NCBI GenBank assembly: GCA_003132145.1
Contig: PKWU01000088.1
Location: 1 to 48,014 of the forward strand
Length of the DNA stretch: 48,014 nt
Direction of reading: 5' to 3'
From: Granulicella sp.
Lineage (GTDB): Bacteria > Acidobacteriota > Terriglobia > Terriglobales > Acidobacteriaceae
Of the stretch, positions 34,608-44,285 are shown piece by piece; positions within the stretch are counted from its first letter, which is position 1, and every line of letters starts with the position of its first letter. The position numbers were made by a program, and so were the translations under genes. The notes below the pieces were generated by a model. It was not told where the DNA came from, did not search any database, and saw nothing but the letters and a program-made list of their open reading frames with translations.

Positions 34608-36947
34608 GTGCCGCCTTTACACCGAAATGAGCGCGCCGCCCAGCAGGAAGGCATCTCTATTTTGATCAACCCGAGCAATCCGAGCATTCCTGAAGCCACC
34701 AACCCGGCGATTCCGACCGCCGCGCAGCTTTCCGAGACGCGCCTGAAGCAGTGGCACCAGCAGGGCGAGGCGCTGCTGACGATGGAGAACCTGCGCAGTT
34801 GGATCAATACGGCCGGGCTGGTCCTGTTTGTGCCGCGTCCGCAGATCGTCGCGCCCGCTCCATCGCTGGTGGAGGCCGTGCTGGGCGCGCCGGTTGCAAC
34901 CCCCACAATCGAGCAGACCACGGAAGCACGCAGCCTGCTGGCGCGCCTCGTCGCGGAGGGACTCGCCGTGCCGCTGAACCTGCTGGGCGCGGGCGCGGGA
35001 ACGATCCATGCGGGCGCGCCGGGCGATACGCCGGACTTTGTCGCATCGACGGCGGTTTTTTCCTACGTCTTCACACTGCGCGGAGACAAGGCGTGGAAGC
35101 AGCCGCTGGTTACATCGGGCGCGTTCAAGGTCTCTCCGCTGGCTCTGGCGACGCATGAGGCGCTCTCGCAGCGCGGACCGCTCTCCGCATACGATTTGAC
35201 CACCGAGGTCGGCAAAGAGGTCACCGAAGCCGCGGTGCTGCGCGCGCTGGGCGAGCTGTGGACGCACCTGCGCGTGCTTCCGCTGGCCCAGGCAGGAGAG
35301 AATGCCACGCTGTGGGAGCTGAGCGGCGCGCGATTCACCAAGCAGATCAAGGCGGGAGCCAATGCGGGACAGCCGTCGGCGCTCTCGGCGCTGATCACGC
35401 TCTACCTGGGCCAGGCGGTGGTTGCGAGCGAGGATGAGATTGAGAGCTTTCTGGCACCGCTGGCCGCGCGCTCGCGCATTCGCGACGTGATCCATGCGCT
35501 GCTCTCGGCGCGGCAACTGGAGACGGTGGCGGTGGAGGGACGCACCATGCTCTACGTCGCGGGAGCTCTGCCGGCGTTCCTTGCGCCGGAGGCGGCGACG
35601 GTCGAGGGGCTGGCGGCAGATGTTGTTGCGGGCGAGAGTGCGGTCGAGGTGGATGCAGCCGCCGACGCAGAGAGCACTGGAGAAGGCGCGCCGCGGATTA
35701 CGAAGTTCATTCCCAAGCCGCGCAAGATCGGAACGGGATACCTGGCCAAGGCGAAGCCGTCAAACGTTGGCGCAAAGCCCGGCCCGTATGAACGCGGCAC
35801 AAAGACTGGATTCGGCGCGAAGTCCGCGTTCGGCGCGAAGCCCGCGTTCAAGGCTGGATTCAAGCCGCGGTCGGACGCGGGGCCAGCGCCCGACCGCGAG
35901 CGGAGGCCGTTCAGCAAGCCCGCCGCTGGATTCGACAAAACGGCGGCCTTCAAAAAAACGGGCGGCTTCGACAAGCCGTGGGAGGAAGAGAAGCGGCGCA
36001 GGCTGGCGGCTGTAGCGAGGCCGTCGGAGGTCCCGGCTGAGTCTCAGGAGAAGGTGGGCGATCTGGCCGCATCAGAAGCAGCGGGAGACACAGCTCGATC
36101 GATCCAGCCCCGCGGGCCGCGCGTTGCCAAGCCGAGCTTCACCAAGCCACGCGAGTACAAACCACGCGGCGCGGCGAGCGATGCGCGTCCACCGCGCAAG
36201 ACGTTCAGCAAGCCGGGGACCTTCGGGCGCAAGCGGGATGGCTCGGCGGCACGGCCTACGTTTGGCACTGATGCGCGGCCACCGCGCAAGGACTTCGCTG
36301 CGCGCTCGGATTCTCGCTCGGATCGCGGCGAGCGTCCGGCGGGCGGCTCCGGCACCAAGGGCAAGTCCAGCTTCGCGGGCAAAGCGGGCTTCTCCAAATC
36401 CGCGGGCTTCGCCAACTCCAACTCCAAAGGTAAGTTCGCGGGCAAGCCCTTCGCAAGTAAGCCCAAAGACGGCGGCGAGCGCGGCTTCGGCGGCGAGAGC
36501 GGCAAGCGCGTCTACAGAAAGTTCGATGCGCCACGCGAGCGCGTTAAGCGACCGTTCTCCTCAGACCGGCCTGCGCGTTCATTCTCCTCTGATCGCCCCG
36601 CTCGTCCCACCTTCTCGGACCGGCCTGCACGCACAACCCGCGCGGAGGGGGCCGGTGGAGCTGCCGGCAGATCGCCGGGAGACTTTGCGCCGCGCAAGTT
36701 TGCGGGCAAGAAGCCCTTCGGCAAGCCGGGTGGATTCGCAGGCAAGAAGCCCTTCGGCAAGTCTTCCGGCAAGCCCGGAGTTTTTGCGGGCAAGAAACCG
36801 TTTGGCAAGTCGGGATCGGCAAAGCCTGGCGCGTCGTTCCCCGGCAAGCCCAGCAGCACATTCGCTAAGTTTGTGGGCAACAAGAAGCCCTTTGGCAAGC
36901 GGGCGCCCGCGCGCAAGTACAAACCCAGAGAGGATGAGTCCGCCTGA
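34608..36947 (+). CDS. Winged-helix (AlkZ-related-like) protein with long basic low-complexity tail
   Basis: 779 residues in two parts. Residues about 1-330 look like a multi-winged-helix protein: WINTAGLVLFVPRP, PSLVEAVLGAP, LSQRGPLSAYDLTTEVGKEV and LYLGQAVVASEDEIESFL recall AlkZ-related proteins. Residues about 365-779 are a disordered, strongly basic tail rich in Lys, Arg, Gly, Pro, Ser and Phe, with repeats such as KPAFKAGFKP, SDRPARSFSSDRPAR and, near the end, several AGKKPFGK units. The tail suggests nucleic-acid binding or condensate formation. The stop overlaps the cmk start by one base (TGATG), so the two are coupled. Confidence 0.7.
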   Translation: MPPLHRNERAAQQEGISILINPSNPSIPEATNPAIPTAAQLSETRLKQWHQQGEALLTMENLRSWINTAGLVLFVPRPQIVAPAPSLVEAVLGAPVATPTIEQTTEARSLLARLVAEGLAVPLNLLGAGAGTIHAGAPGDTPDFVASTAVFSYVFTLRGDKAWKQPLVTSGAFKVSPLALATHEALSQRGPLSAYDLTTEVGKEVTEAAVLRALGELWTHLRVLPLAQAGENATLWELSGARFTKQIKAGANAGQPSALSALITLYLGQAVVASEDEIESFLAPLAARSRIRDVIHALLSARQLETVAVEGRTMLYVAGALPAFLAPEAATVEGLAADVVAGESAVEVDAAADAESTGEGAPRITKFIPKPRKIGTGYLAKAKPSNVGAKPGPYERGTKTGFGAKSAFGAKPAFKAGFKPRSDAGPAPDRERRPFSKPAAGFDKTAAFKKTGGFDKPWEEEKRRRLAAVARPSEVPAESQEKVGDLAASEAAGDTARSIQPRGPRVAKPSFTKPREYKPRGAASDARPPRKTFSKPGTFGRKRDGSAARPTFGTDARPPRKDFAARSDSRSDRGERPAGGSGTKGKSSFAGKAGFSKSAGFANSNSKGKFAGKPFASKPKDGGERGFGGESGKRVYRKFDAPRERVKRPFSSDRPARSFSSDRPARPTFSDRPARTTRAEGAGGAAGRSPGDFAPRKFAGKKPFGKPGGFAGKKPFGKSSGKPGVFAGKKPFGKSGSAKPGASFPGKPSSTFAKFVGNKKPFGKRAPARKYKPREDESA

Positions 36948-37747
36948 TGCGAGGCCAACCCAAGCCCACGGAAAAAGCCAAACCCACGAACGCCGGCGCG
37001 CCCAGCGGCCCGCGCCGTCCGGTGATTGCCATCGACGGCCCGGCCGGCGCCGGGAAGAGCACGCTGGCGGCGCACCTGGCGCGGCGCTTCGGCTTCCTCA
37101 ACATCGAGACCGGAGCGATGTACCGGGCGCTGGCGCTGAAGGCGATCGAGGGCGACTATTCGTTCGACGAGGAGGGGCCGCTGCTGGCGCTGGCCGAGGC
37201 GACCCGCATCGTGCTTGAGCCCCAGCTCGATGGCAACCGCGTCCGGCTGGACGGCATTGATGTCTCGCAACGCATTCGCGAGGCGGACGTGACGTCGGCG
37301 GCGTCGCGGGTCTCCGTCCATCCCCGCGTGCGCGCGTGGATGGTTGAGCAGCAGCGCGCGCTGGGGGCCAAGGGCGGCGTGGTTATGGAGGGACGCGACA
37401 TCGGCACCGCGGTCTTTCCCGACGCCGAGGTGAAGATCTTCCTGGACGCCGCGCCGGAGGTGCGGGGCAACCGGCGCTTCCGCCAGGCCGCGCCCATCGA
37501 GCAGACCACGGCGCGCCAGACCGAGTCTCGCCAGGAGCCTGCGCCGGAGACAGCCGAGCAGCAGCGGGTAGAGAAACAGGTGATTGTGGAGGAGATGCGC
37601 GAGCGCGACCGGCGCGACCGCAGCCGCGCCGAGTCGCCGCTGCGCCCGGCCGAGGACGCAGTCATTCTGGACTCGACCGCCATGGAGCTGGAAGAGGTGC
37701 TGCAGCGGGCGGAAGAGATCGTCCACGCCCACCTGCCGCTGTCCTGA
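36947..37747 (+). CDS. cmk: Cytidylate kinase
   Basis: 266 residues. IAIDGPAGAGKSTLAAHLA is the P-loop, FLNIETGAMYRALALKA the CMP-binding start, EGRDIGTAVFPDAEVKIFLDA the central motif, and RERDRRDRSRAESPL the lid. It phosphorylates CMP/dCMP. There is an N-terminal extension of about 24 Pro/Lys-rich residues and an unusually long Gln/Glu-rich insert before the lid (about residues 183-212). Confidence 0.93.
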   Translation: MRGQPKPTEKAKPTNAGAPSGPRRPVIAIDGPAGAGKSTLAAHLARRFGFLNIETGAMYRALALKAIEGDYSFDEEGPLLALAEATRIVLEPQLDGNRVRLDGIDVSQRIREADVTSAASRVSVHPRVRAWMVEQQRALGAKGGVVMEGRDIGTAVFPDAEVKIFLDAAPEVRGNRRFRQAAPIEQTTARQTESRQEPAPETAEQQRVEKQVIVEEMRERDRRDRSRAESPLRPAEDAVILDSTAMELEEVLQRAEEIVHAHLPLS

Positions 37748-38024
37748 GGCGGTTGTGAATCCGGACTGGCACGGTCGTAAAGCACTTCGATAGCGAACTT
37801 CCAGGCGGAGTAGGACCGGGGCGCGGGCCTCCGTGGCGGGCCTCAATCGGCCTGCGGGCGCTGTAAATAAAACAGTTACAAATTTTCTCGCATTATTTGT
37901 TGCAATCTGTGCTAATCTTCAATCATCGTTTGAAACAGATTGGTTTCTGCGACGATTGTATGTTGTCGATCCCCGATTTGGATCTTGCGGCAAATTCATT
38001 TGTACTACGAAGGAAAGAAATAAC
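37748..38024 (+). promoter_or_regulatory. AT-rich 5' region of the cold-shock gene
   Basis: The 277 bp before the cold-shock gene shift from GC-rich to AT-rich near 37860, as is usual for the long untranslated leaders of csp genes. A small hairpin GATCC/GGATC lies near 37968-37984. AAGGAAAG near 38010 is the ribosome-binding site. I cannot name a confident promoter. Confidence 0.35.
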
Positions 38025-38225
38025 ATGGAACAAGGAACAGTGAAGTGGTTTAACGATGCCAAGGGGTTTGGCTTCATCAGCCGTCAGAACGGCGAGGACG
38101 TGTTTGTTCACTACTCGGCGATCAATTCGAACGGTTTCAAGAGCCTGCAAGAAGGTCAGGCAGTGCAGTTCAACGTAGTCAAGGGACCCAAGGGCTGGCA
38201 GGCGTCTGACGTTCAGCCTCTCTAG
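38025..38225 (+). CDS. Cold-shock protein (CspA family)
   Basis: 66 residues, one complete cold-shock domain: [15 protein letters not shown] is RNP1 and [12 protein letters not shown]2. It binds single-stranded RNA/DNA and melts RNA structure. ATG 38025 is clear because AAGGAAAG precedes it and the family begins exactly here; the frame is open further upstream but noncoding. Confidence 0.96.
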   Translation: MEQGTVKWFNDAKGFGFISRQNGEDVFVHYSAINSNGFKSLQEGQAVQFNVVKGPKGWQASDVQPL

Positions 38226-38366
38226 TCTTTTGGACACTCTCTAACATTAGCTGCATTCTATAGCGCACTAACGGCTAAACAAAGATTTGCGGGAGGGATG
38301 GCTGCGGCTGTCCCTTTTCGTCGTTTAACGGCAGCGAGTCGTCGAGAGAGTGAGTTGGCAGCCGGC

Positions 38367-39380
38367 TCAGGGCTGGGATTGATTTGGCTCGGAGCCAGTC
38401 GTGGTGCGGGGAACCTCGGCGACACCGGGAAGAATCGTGAAACTGGTGCGGAACTTGCGGTAGTCGGATTCTACCGCGTGAATCTTGCCGCTGAAGCTGA
38501 CGAAGATCAACGCGCGGACAGATCCTTCCGCGTCGATGTGAGCGGGCAGCCAGACCTCGCCGTTGACCCTGGTCTGCTCGAAGGTGAAGTGGGTTCCCTT
38601 CTTGATGTCGACCAGCAGCCCTCCGCCGATCTTGAATGCGTTGACGAAGTGCCCCTCCACGCGCGCCAGAACGCAGTCCTGCTCATCGACCCACACGGTT
38701 CCGGCCAACTCGCGGATCAGGTTTTCAGAGGGGTTAAGGGTCTTGGCCCTGGGGTCGCCGGAGTAATCCACCTCGATGGCGGGGCGGTCGTTCAACTGCA
38801 CGCGACGCGGGTTGGTGAAGGCGCCCAGCTCCAGCAGACGCGAGACGGTGACCTCCTGGTTTCCGCTTGAGTCGGTCTCCTTGCCCTTTGCGTCGGCCTT
38901 CTCGCGCTTCTCATGGGCCTTCGCGGCCTCCTTATCGATACGTCCATTCTCTTTCGCAATCTCCTCCGCAGTGAGGTCTTTGCCGTCTTTTTTGACCACA
39001 CGGCGTACCGGCACGCCGTCGATCCAGAAGTGGTCGGACTCGGTGACAGTCGTCTTTTTGACTCGGCCGTGGCCGTCCAACTCCTGCACGGTCGCCACCG
39101 AGCGGTAGATGTAGTTCTTTTCGATGGCCTCGGCCTTGCGCTGGTTCTCTTCAACCTGGTGCATGAGGGTGGGAATGTCGGGGAGTGGCTTATCGGGAAG
39201 TGGCTCGTCGGCGAGGGGCTTGCTGGCGGGGACCTCCACTTCCCTGCTGGCCTGCGCCGCGGGTTGGGTTGCCGGTGAGGTTCTGCTGCCGGTCTGCGCG
39301 TAACCGGAGAGGCAGATCGCCGCACATCCCAACAGAAGCGGCATCGCCTTCCGAATTATCGAGACGCCCGCAGTCATCAA
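38367..39380 (-). CDS. Secreted or lipoprotein of unknown function
   Basis: 337 residues. The N-terminus has a signal sequence (MPLLLGCAAICLSGYAQ); LLGC could be a lipobox, or cleavage may follow YAQ. A Pro-rich repeat of (L)PD(K)P units sits near residues 52-70. The rest (about 75-320) resembles the outer-membrane lipoprotein-sorting (LolA-like) fold in lines such as NYIYRSVATVQELD, VWVDEQDCVLARVEGHF and GEVWLPAHIDAEGSV. A Lys/Glu-rich stretch (about 145-170) interrupts it. Similar single proteins are common in Acidobacteriota, from memory; the role is unknown. Confidence 0.75.
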   Translation of the reverse strand: MMTAGVSIIRKAMPLLLGCAAICLSGYAQTGSRTSPATQPAAQASREVEVPASKPLADEPLPDKPLPDIPTLMHQVEENQRKAEAIEKNYIYRSVATVQELDGHGRVKKTTVTESDHFWIDGVPVRRVVKKDGKDLTAEEIAKENGRIDKEAAKAHEKREKADAKGKETDSSGNQEVTVSRLLELGAFTNPRRVQLNDRPAIEVDYSGDPRAKTLNPSENLIRELAGTVWVDEQDCVLARVEGHFVNAFKIGGGLLVDIKKGTHFTFEQTRVNGEVWLPAHIDAEGSVRALIFVSFSGKIHAVESDYRKFRTSFTILPGVAEVPRTTTGSEPNQSQP

Positions 39381-39548
39381 TCCATTCTAAGGCTCCTGCT
39401 TGACTCTACGAGGGCGCTGGCGAAGAGATGGGAATCCGGTCAGGCATCAGACTGGGTGGTGTTCAAGTTGCGATAAATGTATCGCCGGATGGTGCCCCCG
39501 AGTCCGCATTGGAGGGTCTGGCATCTAAAGGACGACAGAGGAAACGGA

Positions 39549-42041
39549 ATGGCCAGCAGCACACAGATTCAACCAACCGCCGCGAGTGCGGACGCCGCAT
39601 CGAACCACTCAGCCCAGCGCGACGCGATCTTCGACATCTACCGCCGCTGGGGCTACCTGCAATCGCGGCTCGATCCGCTGGGCCAGTACCTTCCGCCGGA
39701 GCCGTTTCCCGTGGCCACGCCAACCGGCCCCATCGCCGACGAGGCGCGCGCGTTTTATAGCGGCACATTCGGCATCGAGTTCATGCACATCCCAAGTCAG
39801 GCCCAGCGGCTCTGGCTGGCCGAGCAGGTGGAGCAGCAGACGCGCCGCGCCGACCAGCCCCATGTCCTCTCGCTTCTCATCCGCGCGGACATCTTCGAGC
39901 AGGTGATCCAGTCGCGCTACATGGGCACCAAGCGATTTTCGCTGGAAGGCCTGACCGTTCTGATCCCTTTCCTCGACGAAGTGCTGCGCGTGAGCTATCT
40001 GGCCGGGGTCAGCAAGGCGCTGATTGCGATGAGCCATCGCGGGCGGCTGAACGTAATGACCAACATCATCGGCCGCGCGCCCTCGGAGATCTTTGCCGAG
40101 TTCGAGGACGTGGACCCGCGCAGCGTTTTAGGCGGCGGCGACGTGAAGTACCACATCGGCGCGACCGGCGAGTACCAGGCCGAGGACGGCGGCGCGATCG
40201 AGCTGCATCTGGTCTCCAACCCAAGCCATCTCGAGGCGGTCGATCCGGTGGTGCTGGGGCGGGCGCGCGCCTGGCAGACGCGGCTTGGCGAGGATGGAGC
40301 GCAGCGAGTGCTGCCAATCATGATCCACGGCGATGCGGCGTTCGCGGGCCAGGGCATCGTCGCCGAGAGTCTCGTCCTCGGTTCGCTGAACGGCTACGAT
40401 GTAGGCGGAACGGTGCATGTCATCGTCAACAACCTGCTTGGATTTACCGCTCTGCCAGAGGAGGGAAACGCCTCGCGCTACGCCAGCGACCTGGCCAAGC
40501 GCCTGCCCATCCCCATCTTCCATGTGAATGCGGAGGACCCCGACGCGGTGGTGCGCGTGGCGGCCATTGCGGCCAACTTCCGCCACCGCTTCCACTGCGA
40601 TGTGCTGGTGGATCTCATCGGCTACCGGCGTCATGGCCACAGCGAAGTGGACGATCCGACGGTGACGCAGCCGCTTCGCTATGCGCGGATCAAGGACCGG
40701 CCCTGCCTCTACCATCTCTACGCCGAGCAGATGCGCGTCGATCCTGCCGCCGAGGTCAAGCAGGTGCAGCAGGAGTTCCTCGCCGACCAGAAGACCGCGA
40801 GCGTGGCCAGGAAAAAGCCTCGGCTGGCGCGCATGCCAGGCTACTGGGATCCCTACAAGGGCGGGCCGTTCCTGCCGGAGTACGAGGTGCCGACGGGGAT
40901 TGCGGCGGAGCGCGTGGCCGATCTGTGCCGGAGAATGACGCGCGCGCCCGAGGGCTTCCACATCCATCCCAAGGTGCAGAAGCTCTACGAGCAGCGCGTG
41001 AAGATGGGCGCCGGCGAAGTTCCCTTCGACTACGGCGCGGCGGAGCTGCTCGCCTTCTCTTCCCTGCTCGTCGACGGCACTCCGGTGCGGTTGAGCGGGC
41101 AGGACTCGCAGCGCGGTACCTTCAGCCAGCGCCACGCCGTACTGGTGGACATCGAGAACGAGCAGCGTTATTTCCCGCTGCAACATCTCAACCCGGAGCA
41201 GGCGCGCTTCGAGGTGTACAACTCGATGCTCTCGGAGGCCGCGGTGCTGGGCTTCGAGTACGGCTACTCGCGCGACAGCCCCGAGACACTGGTGCTGTGG
41301 GAGGCACAGTTCGGCGACTTCGCCAACGGCGCGCAGATCATCATCGACCAGTTCATCGCGGCGGGCGAGGCCAAGTGGAATCTGCTCTCTGGCCTCGTGA
41401 TGTTGCTGCCGCACGGCTACGAGGGCCAGGGGCCAGAGCACTCCAGCGCGCGCGTGGAGCGCTACCTGCAGCTCGCGGCGGGAGACAATATGCAGATCTG
41501 CCAGCCATCGAACGCCGCGCAGTACTTCCATCTGCTGCGGCGCCAGGCGATGCGCGCGTGGCGCAAGCCGCTCATCGTCTTCACGCCCAAGAGCATGTTG
41601 CGCAACGCGGACGCGGCTTCGCCGCTCGCGGAATTTTCCGCCGCGCATTATCTCAATGTGATTCCCGACAGCTCGGTCCGCGAGCCGCGGCGGCTACTGG
41701 TCTGCTCTGGCAAGGTCGGCCACACTTTGCGCGTGGAGCGCGAGCGGCGCAAGGACAGCTCGGTCGGGATTATCTTTCTGGAACAGCTCTATCCGTGGCC
41801 GGAGGAAGAGATGCAGGCCGCGCTCGACCAGCATCCCGAGGCCGGCGAGATTGTGTGGGTGCAGGAGGAGCCGGCCAACATGGGCGCGCTCACCTATGTC
41901 CTGCCCCATCTGCGCCGCATGAGTGCGGACCGCGCCGTGCTCAGCGTCAAACGCTCTGCCAGCGCCAGCCCTGCAACCGGCTCGGCCAAGGCGCACGCAC
42001 TGGAGGAGAAGACGCTCGTAGATCTTGCCTTCGGCGCATAG
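39549..42041 (+). CDS. sucA: 2-oxoglutarate dehydrogenase E1 component
   Basis: 830 residues from ATG 39549, preceded by AGAGGAAAC; an upstream in-frame ATG at 39477 has no such site. FSLEGLTVLIPFLDEVL, AMSHRGRLNVM, GDVKYHIGATGEY, HGDAAFAGQGIVAESL and YRRHGHSEVDDP are E1o signatures for thiamine-diphosphate binding and the 2-oxoglutarate pocket; the transketolase-type Pyr domain and C-terminal domain follow. It decarboxylates 2-oxoglutarate in the TCA cycle. The E2 gene (sucB) is not next to it; it converges with the MFS gene with 8 bp between them. Confidence 0.95.
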   Translation: MASSTQIQPTAASADAASNHSAQRDAIFDIYRRWGYLQSRLDPLGQYLPPEPFPVATPTGPIADEARAFYSGTFGIEFMHIPSQAQRLWLAEQVEQQTRRADQPHVLSLLIRADIFEQVIQSRYMGTKRFSLEGLTVLIPFLDEVLRVSYLAGVSKALIAMSHRGRLNVMTNIIGRAPSEIFAEFEDVDPRSVLGGGDVKYHIGATGEYQAEDGGAIELHLVSNPSHLEAVDPVVLGRARAWQTRLGEDGAQRVLPIMIHGDAAFAGQGIVAESLVLGSLNGYDVGGTVHVIVNNLLGFTALPEEGNASRYASDLAKRLPIPIFHVNAEDPDAVVRVAAIAANFRHRFHCDVLVDLIGYRRHGHSEVDDPTVTQPLRYARIKDRPCLYHLYAEQMRVDPAAEVKQVQQEFLADQKTASVARKKPRLARMPGYWDPYKGGPFLPEYEVPTGIAAERVADLCRRMTRAPEGFHIHPKVQKLYEQRVKMGAGEVPFDYGAAELLAFSSLLVDGTPVRLSGQDSQRGTFSQRHAVLVDIENEQRYFPLQHLNPEQARFEVYNSMLSEAAVLGFEYGYSRDSPETLVLWEAQFGDFANGAQIIIDQFIAAGEAKWNLLSGLVMLLPHGYEGQGPEHSSARVERYLQLAAGDNMQICQPSNAAQYFHLLRRQAMRAWRKPLIVFTPKSMLRNADAASPLAEFSAAHYLNVIPDSSVREPRRLLVCSGKVGHTLRVERERRKDSSVGIIFLEQLYPWPEEEMQAALDQHPEAGEIVWVQEEPANMGALTYVLPHLRRMSADRAVLSVKRSASASPATGSAKAHALEEKTLVDLAFGA

Positions 42042-42049
42042 TCGCGACA

Positions 42050-43774
42050 CTACTTGCCTGAATCGTTTTCTGCTGGTGGTGTGGGGTTGGCGATCTCGCG
42101 CGCGTAGAGCTGGTAGCTGATGCGCGGCCTCTCGCTGCCCCGGTGCAGCGCCCACACCTGCTCGCGGATGCGCTCGTCAGCGGCGGTGTGGCGCTCGCGC
42201 GAGCGCAGGTAGTCCAGCCAGCTCTCCATGATGAAGGTCTCGTTGAGCAGTTCGGGGTTGATGGCGTCGCGATAGATACCCCAACGCAGCGCGCCGTCAC
42301 GCAGGCGGACGCGGCGCAGTTGGTGGATCGCGCGGGTGAACTCGGCGTAGTTCTCCACCGGGACCTGGTAGTAGATGGAGATGCGAACGGGGCCGGCGAG
42401 CGCTGGGTCGGTGGCCTCTTCGGACTCGCCAGCGACTGGCTCGGCTTCGAGGAACGGCGTGAGTTCGGGCGCGGCGCGCTTCCACTTGTGCGGAGTGGTG
42501 TCTGGCACGCCGCCCTTGAGGATGCGAAAGCGCCGCACCAACGGGTAGGTCGCTGCAAATCCTGCCGCCGCGCAGATCAGCGAGATGGGCGTACTGGCGC
42601 GCTCCGCAATCAGTCCCCACACCACCGAGCCGAGCGCGAGTCCGCCCTGGAAGGTCATCATGTAGGCGCCCAACGCGCGTGCCTGAACCCAGTCCGGCAC
42701 GGAGATCTGCACCGAAGTATTCAGCGAGGCCATGCTGCTGGTCCACGAGTAACCGGCGACGACGAGCGCGGGAATGATGACGGAGGGCCGGTGAATGCGG
42801 GCCAGAACGATCAGCGTGAAGGCGGTGTAGAAGGTGGCGGCGGCAATGATGTGGTCGGTGGAGAAGCGGTGCCGCAAGCGCGGCAGGGTGAGCGCGGCCG
42901 CCACCGCGCCAATCCCCAGCGAGCCGTTCAGAATGCCGTAGCCCAACGCGCCCTGATGCAGGTCGTTGCGCGCAACCACCGCCAGCAGCGACCAGATCGC
43001 CGAGAAGAAGAAGCAGAAGGTGAAGACCCGCAGCAGCGAGGCCTGAAGATTGGGCGCGTAGCGCACATAGCGCAGGCCAGAGCGGATGGAGGCCGCAATC
43101 CGCTCCGAGGGCAGCGTCGATTTGAAGAGCGGGATGCGCTTCCAGTTGAACAGCACCCAGATGACCGCGGCGAACGAGACCGAGTTCAGCAGAAAGACGT
43201 AGGCGCTGCCGGTGTCGGTGCGCTTAAAGGCGGCGACCATCAGGCCGCCCAGCGCGGGGCCGACGGCGCGGGCGAGATTGTTGGAGGCGGCGTTCAGCGA
43301 GACGCTGTCGGGCACCAGCTCGCGCGGCACGAGTTCGGGCACAATCGCCTGCCATGCTGGATTGTTCATCGCCGAACCGATGTTCAGCAGGAAGGTGAAC
43401 GCCAGCAGCGACCACGGCGAGATGTGGCCGAGGAAGGTGAGAACAGCGAGGACGCCGACCGAGCCCAGCATCCAGCACTGCCAGAAGATCAGCAGGCGGC
43501 GGCGGTCGAAGAGGTCCGCGGTGGCCCCGGCCAGCAGCCCCAGACAGAGCACAGGCAGGCTGGCCGCCGTCTGCATCAGCGCGATCAGCAGCGGCGACGC
43601 AGTCAGCGAGGTCATCAGCCAGGTGCCCGCGGTGTCCTGCATCCAGGTGCCGATGCTAGAGACCGTGGAGGCGATCCAGCGATTGCGAAAGATCGCAATG
43701 CGCAGCGGAGCAAAGCCGCTCAGAGGCTCGTGGGAGGAAGCATCGTGCGTCGCATATGGTGTCTCGAAGGGCAT
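42050..43774 (-). CDS. MFS transporter (MFS_3/EntS-like) with C-terminal antibiotic-monooxygenase-like domain
   Basis: 574 residues. The first 420 or so form a 12-helix MFS protein (GFAPLRIAIFRNRWIASTV, GTWMQDTAGTWLMTSL, LFDRRRLLIFWQ), like the enterobactin-exporter group. The last 130 or so form a cytoplasmic ferredoxin-like domain (VRISIYYQVPVENYAEFTRAI to YQLYA) of the ABM type, a known pairing in this family. Substrate unknown. Confidence 0.88.
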   Translation of the reverse strand: MPFETPYATHDASSHEPLSGFAPLRIAIFRNRWIASTVSSIGTWMQDTAGTWLMTSLTASPLLIALMQTAASLPVLCLGLLAGATADLFDRRRLLIFWQCWMLGSVGVLAVLTFLGHISPWSLLAFTFLLNIGSAMNNPAWQAIVPELVPRELVPDSVSLNAASNNLARAVGPALGGLMVAAFKRTDTGSAYVFLLNSVSFAAVIWVLFNWKRIPLFKSTLPSERIAASIRSGLRYVRYAPNLQASLLRVFTFCFFFSAIWSLLAVVARNDLHQGALGYGILNGSLGIGAVAAALTLPRLRHRFSTDHIIAAATFYTAFTLIVLARIHRPSVIIPALVVAGYSWTSSMASLNTSVQISVPDWVQARALGAYMMTFQGGLALGSVVWGLIAERASTPISLICAAAGFAATYPLVRRFRILKGGVPDTTPHKWKRAAPELTPFLEAEPVAGESEEATDPALAGPVRISIYYQVPVENYAEFTRAIHQLRRVRLRDGALRWGIYRDAINPELLNETFIMESWLDYLRSRERHTAADERIREQVWALHRGSERPRISYQLYAREIANPTPPAENDSGK

Positions 43775-43806
43775 TGTATCCAGTGTCTAGTGTATTGATG
43801 CGCTGT

Positions 43807-43852
43807 GCGCGGTTCGCGGTTCGCGGTACGGGGCGCGAGGTTCGCGGTACGA
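43807..43852. repeat. Short GC-rich direct repeats
   Basis: Units of about ten bases (GGTTCGCGGT, TTCGCGGTAC) recur three to four times in 46 bp between the MFS gene and the region before hicB. They look like replication-slippage repeats; no function is evident. Confidence 0.5.
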
Positions 43853-43894
43853 TCCCAAGCGAGTGATTGCCAACTTGCAAGCGGCCTCAGCGCT

Positions 43895-44050
43895 TCAACG
43901 CTGCTCCGCCGCATCGCACAGCTTCTCCACCCGCTTCTGCCGCGCCTCCGGCGTCTGGTAATAGAAGACCGCCAGCAGCTCGCCGCGCCGCTGCGTCATC
44001 GCCAGCAGCCGCCTGAAACCGCTTTGCGCGATCCGCCACAGACCCCTCCC
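43895..44050 (-). pseudogene. Possible C-terminal fragment of a YdeI-like protein
   Basis: A minus-strand frame ends with FYYQTPEARQKRVEKLCD and a stop near 43895. The ARxKRVEK pattern is like the C-terminus of YdeI/DUF1905 proteins. No start or upstream domain is left before the hicB promoter region. The match is short and could be chance. Confidence 0.2.
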
Positions 44051-44075
44051 GACGCCATTATCGTATAGTGTCCGT

Positions 44076-44285
44076 ATGAGCGAACTTGTCTTCGAAGTCA
44101 CGCAGGAATCCGACGGCGGATATATCGCGGAAGCTCTGGGCGAGAACATCGTCACCGAAGCCGACTCGTGGGAGCAGTTGCGCGCCAATGTCAAGGAGGC
44201 CGTCGAAGCCTACTACTTCGACGAACCAAAACCGGCTAACATACGTCTCCACCTTCGCAGAGACGAAGTCTTAGCCGTCGCATGA
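44076..44285 (+). CDS. hicB: HicB-family antitoxin (short form)
   Basis: 69 residues: LVFEVTQESDGGYIAEALG is the partial RNase H-like HicB fold, then ADSWEQLRANVKEAVEAYY. It lacks the C-terminal DNA-binding domain of longer HicB proteins. It should bind and neutralise the HicA RNase made by the next gene, which it overlaps by 4 bp (ATGA). The antitoxin comes first here, the reverse of the classical hicAB order. Confidence 0.85.
   Translation: MSELVFEVTQESDGGYIAEALGENIVTEADSWEQLRANVKEAVEAYYFDEPKPANIRLHLRRDEVLAVA

Noticed and set aside
36700-36900. Regular AGKKPFGK-coding repeats as a possible CRISPR-like array
   Set aside because: The repeats are in-frame codon repeats of a protein tail with variable short spacing, not constant repeats with unique spacers; no CRISPR array is seen anywhere in the window.
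36512-37846. Long open frame antisense to the tail of the winged-helix gene and cmk
   Set aside because: Low-complexity peptide caused by the repeats and GC bias; cmk motifs on the plus strand are clear.
40128-41648. 506-codon open frame antisense to sucA
   Set aside because: Shadow of strongly biased codons; no recognisable domain.
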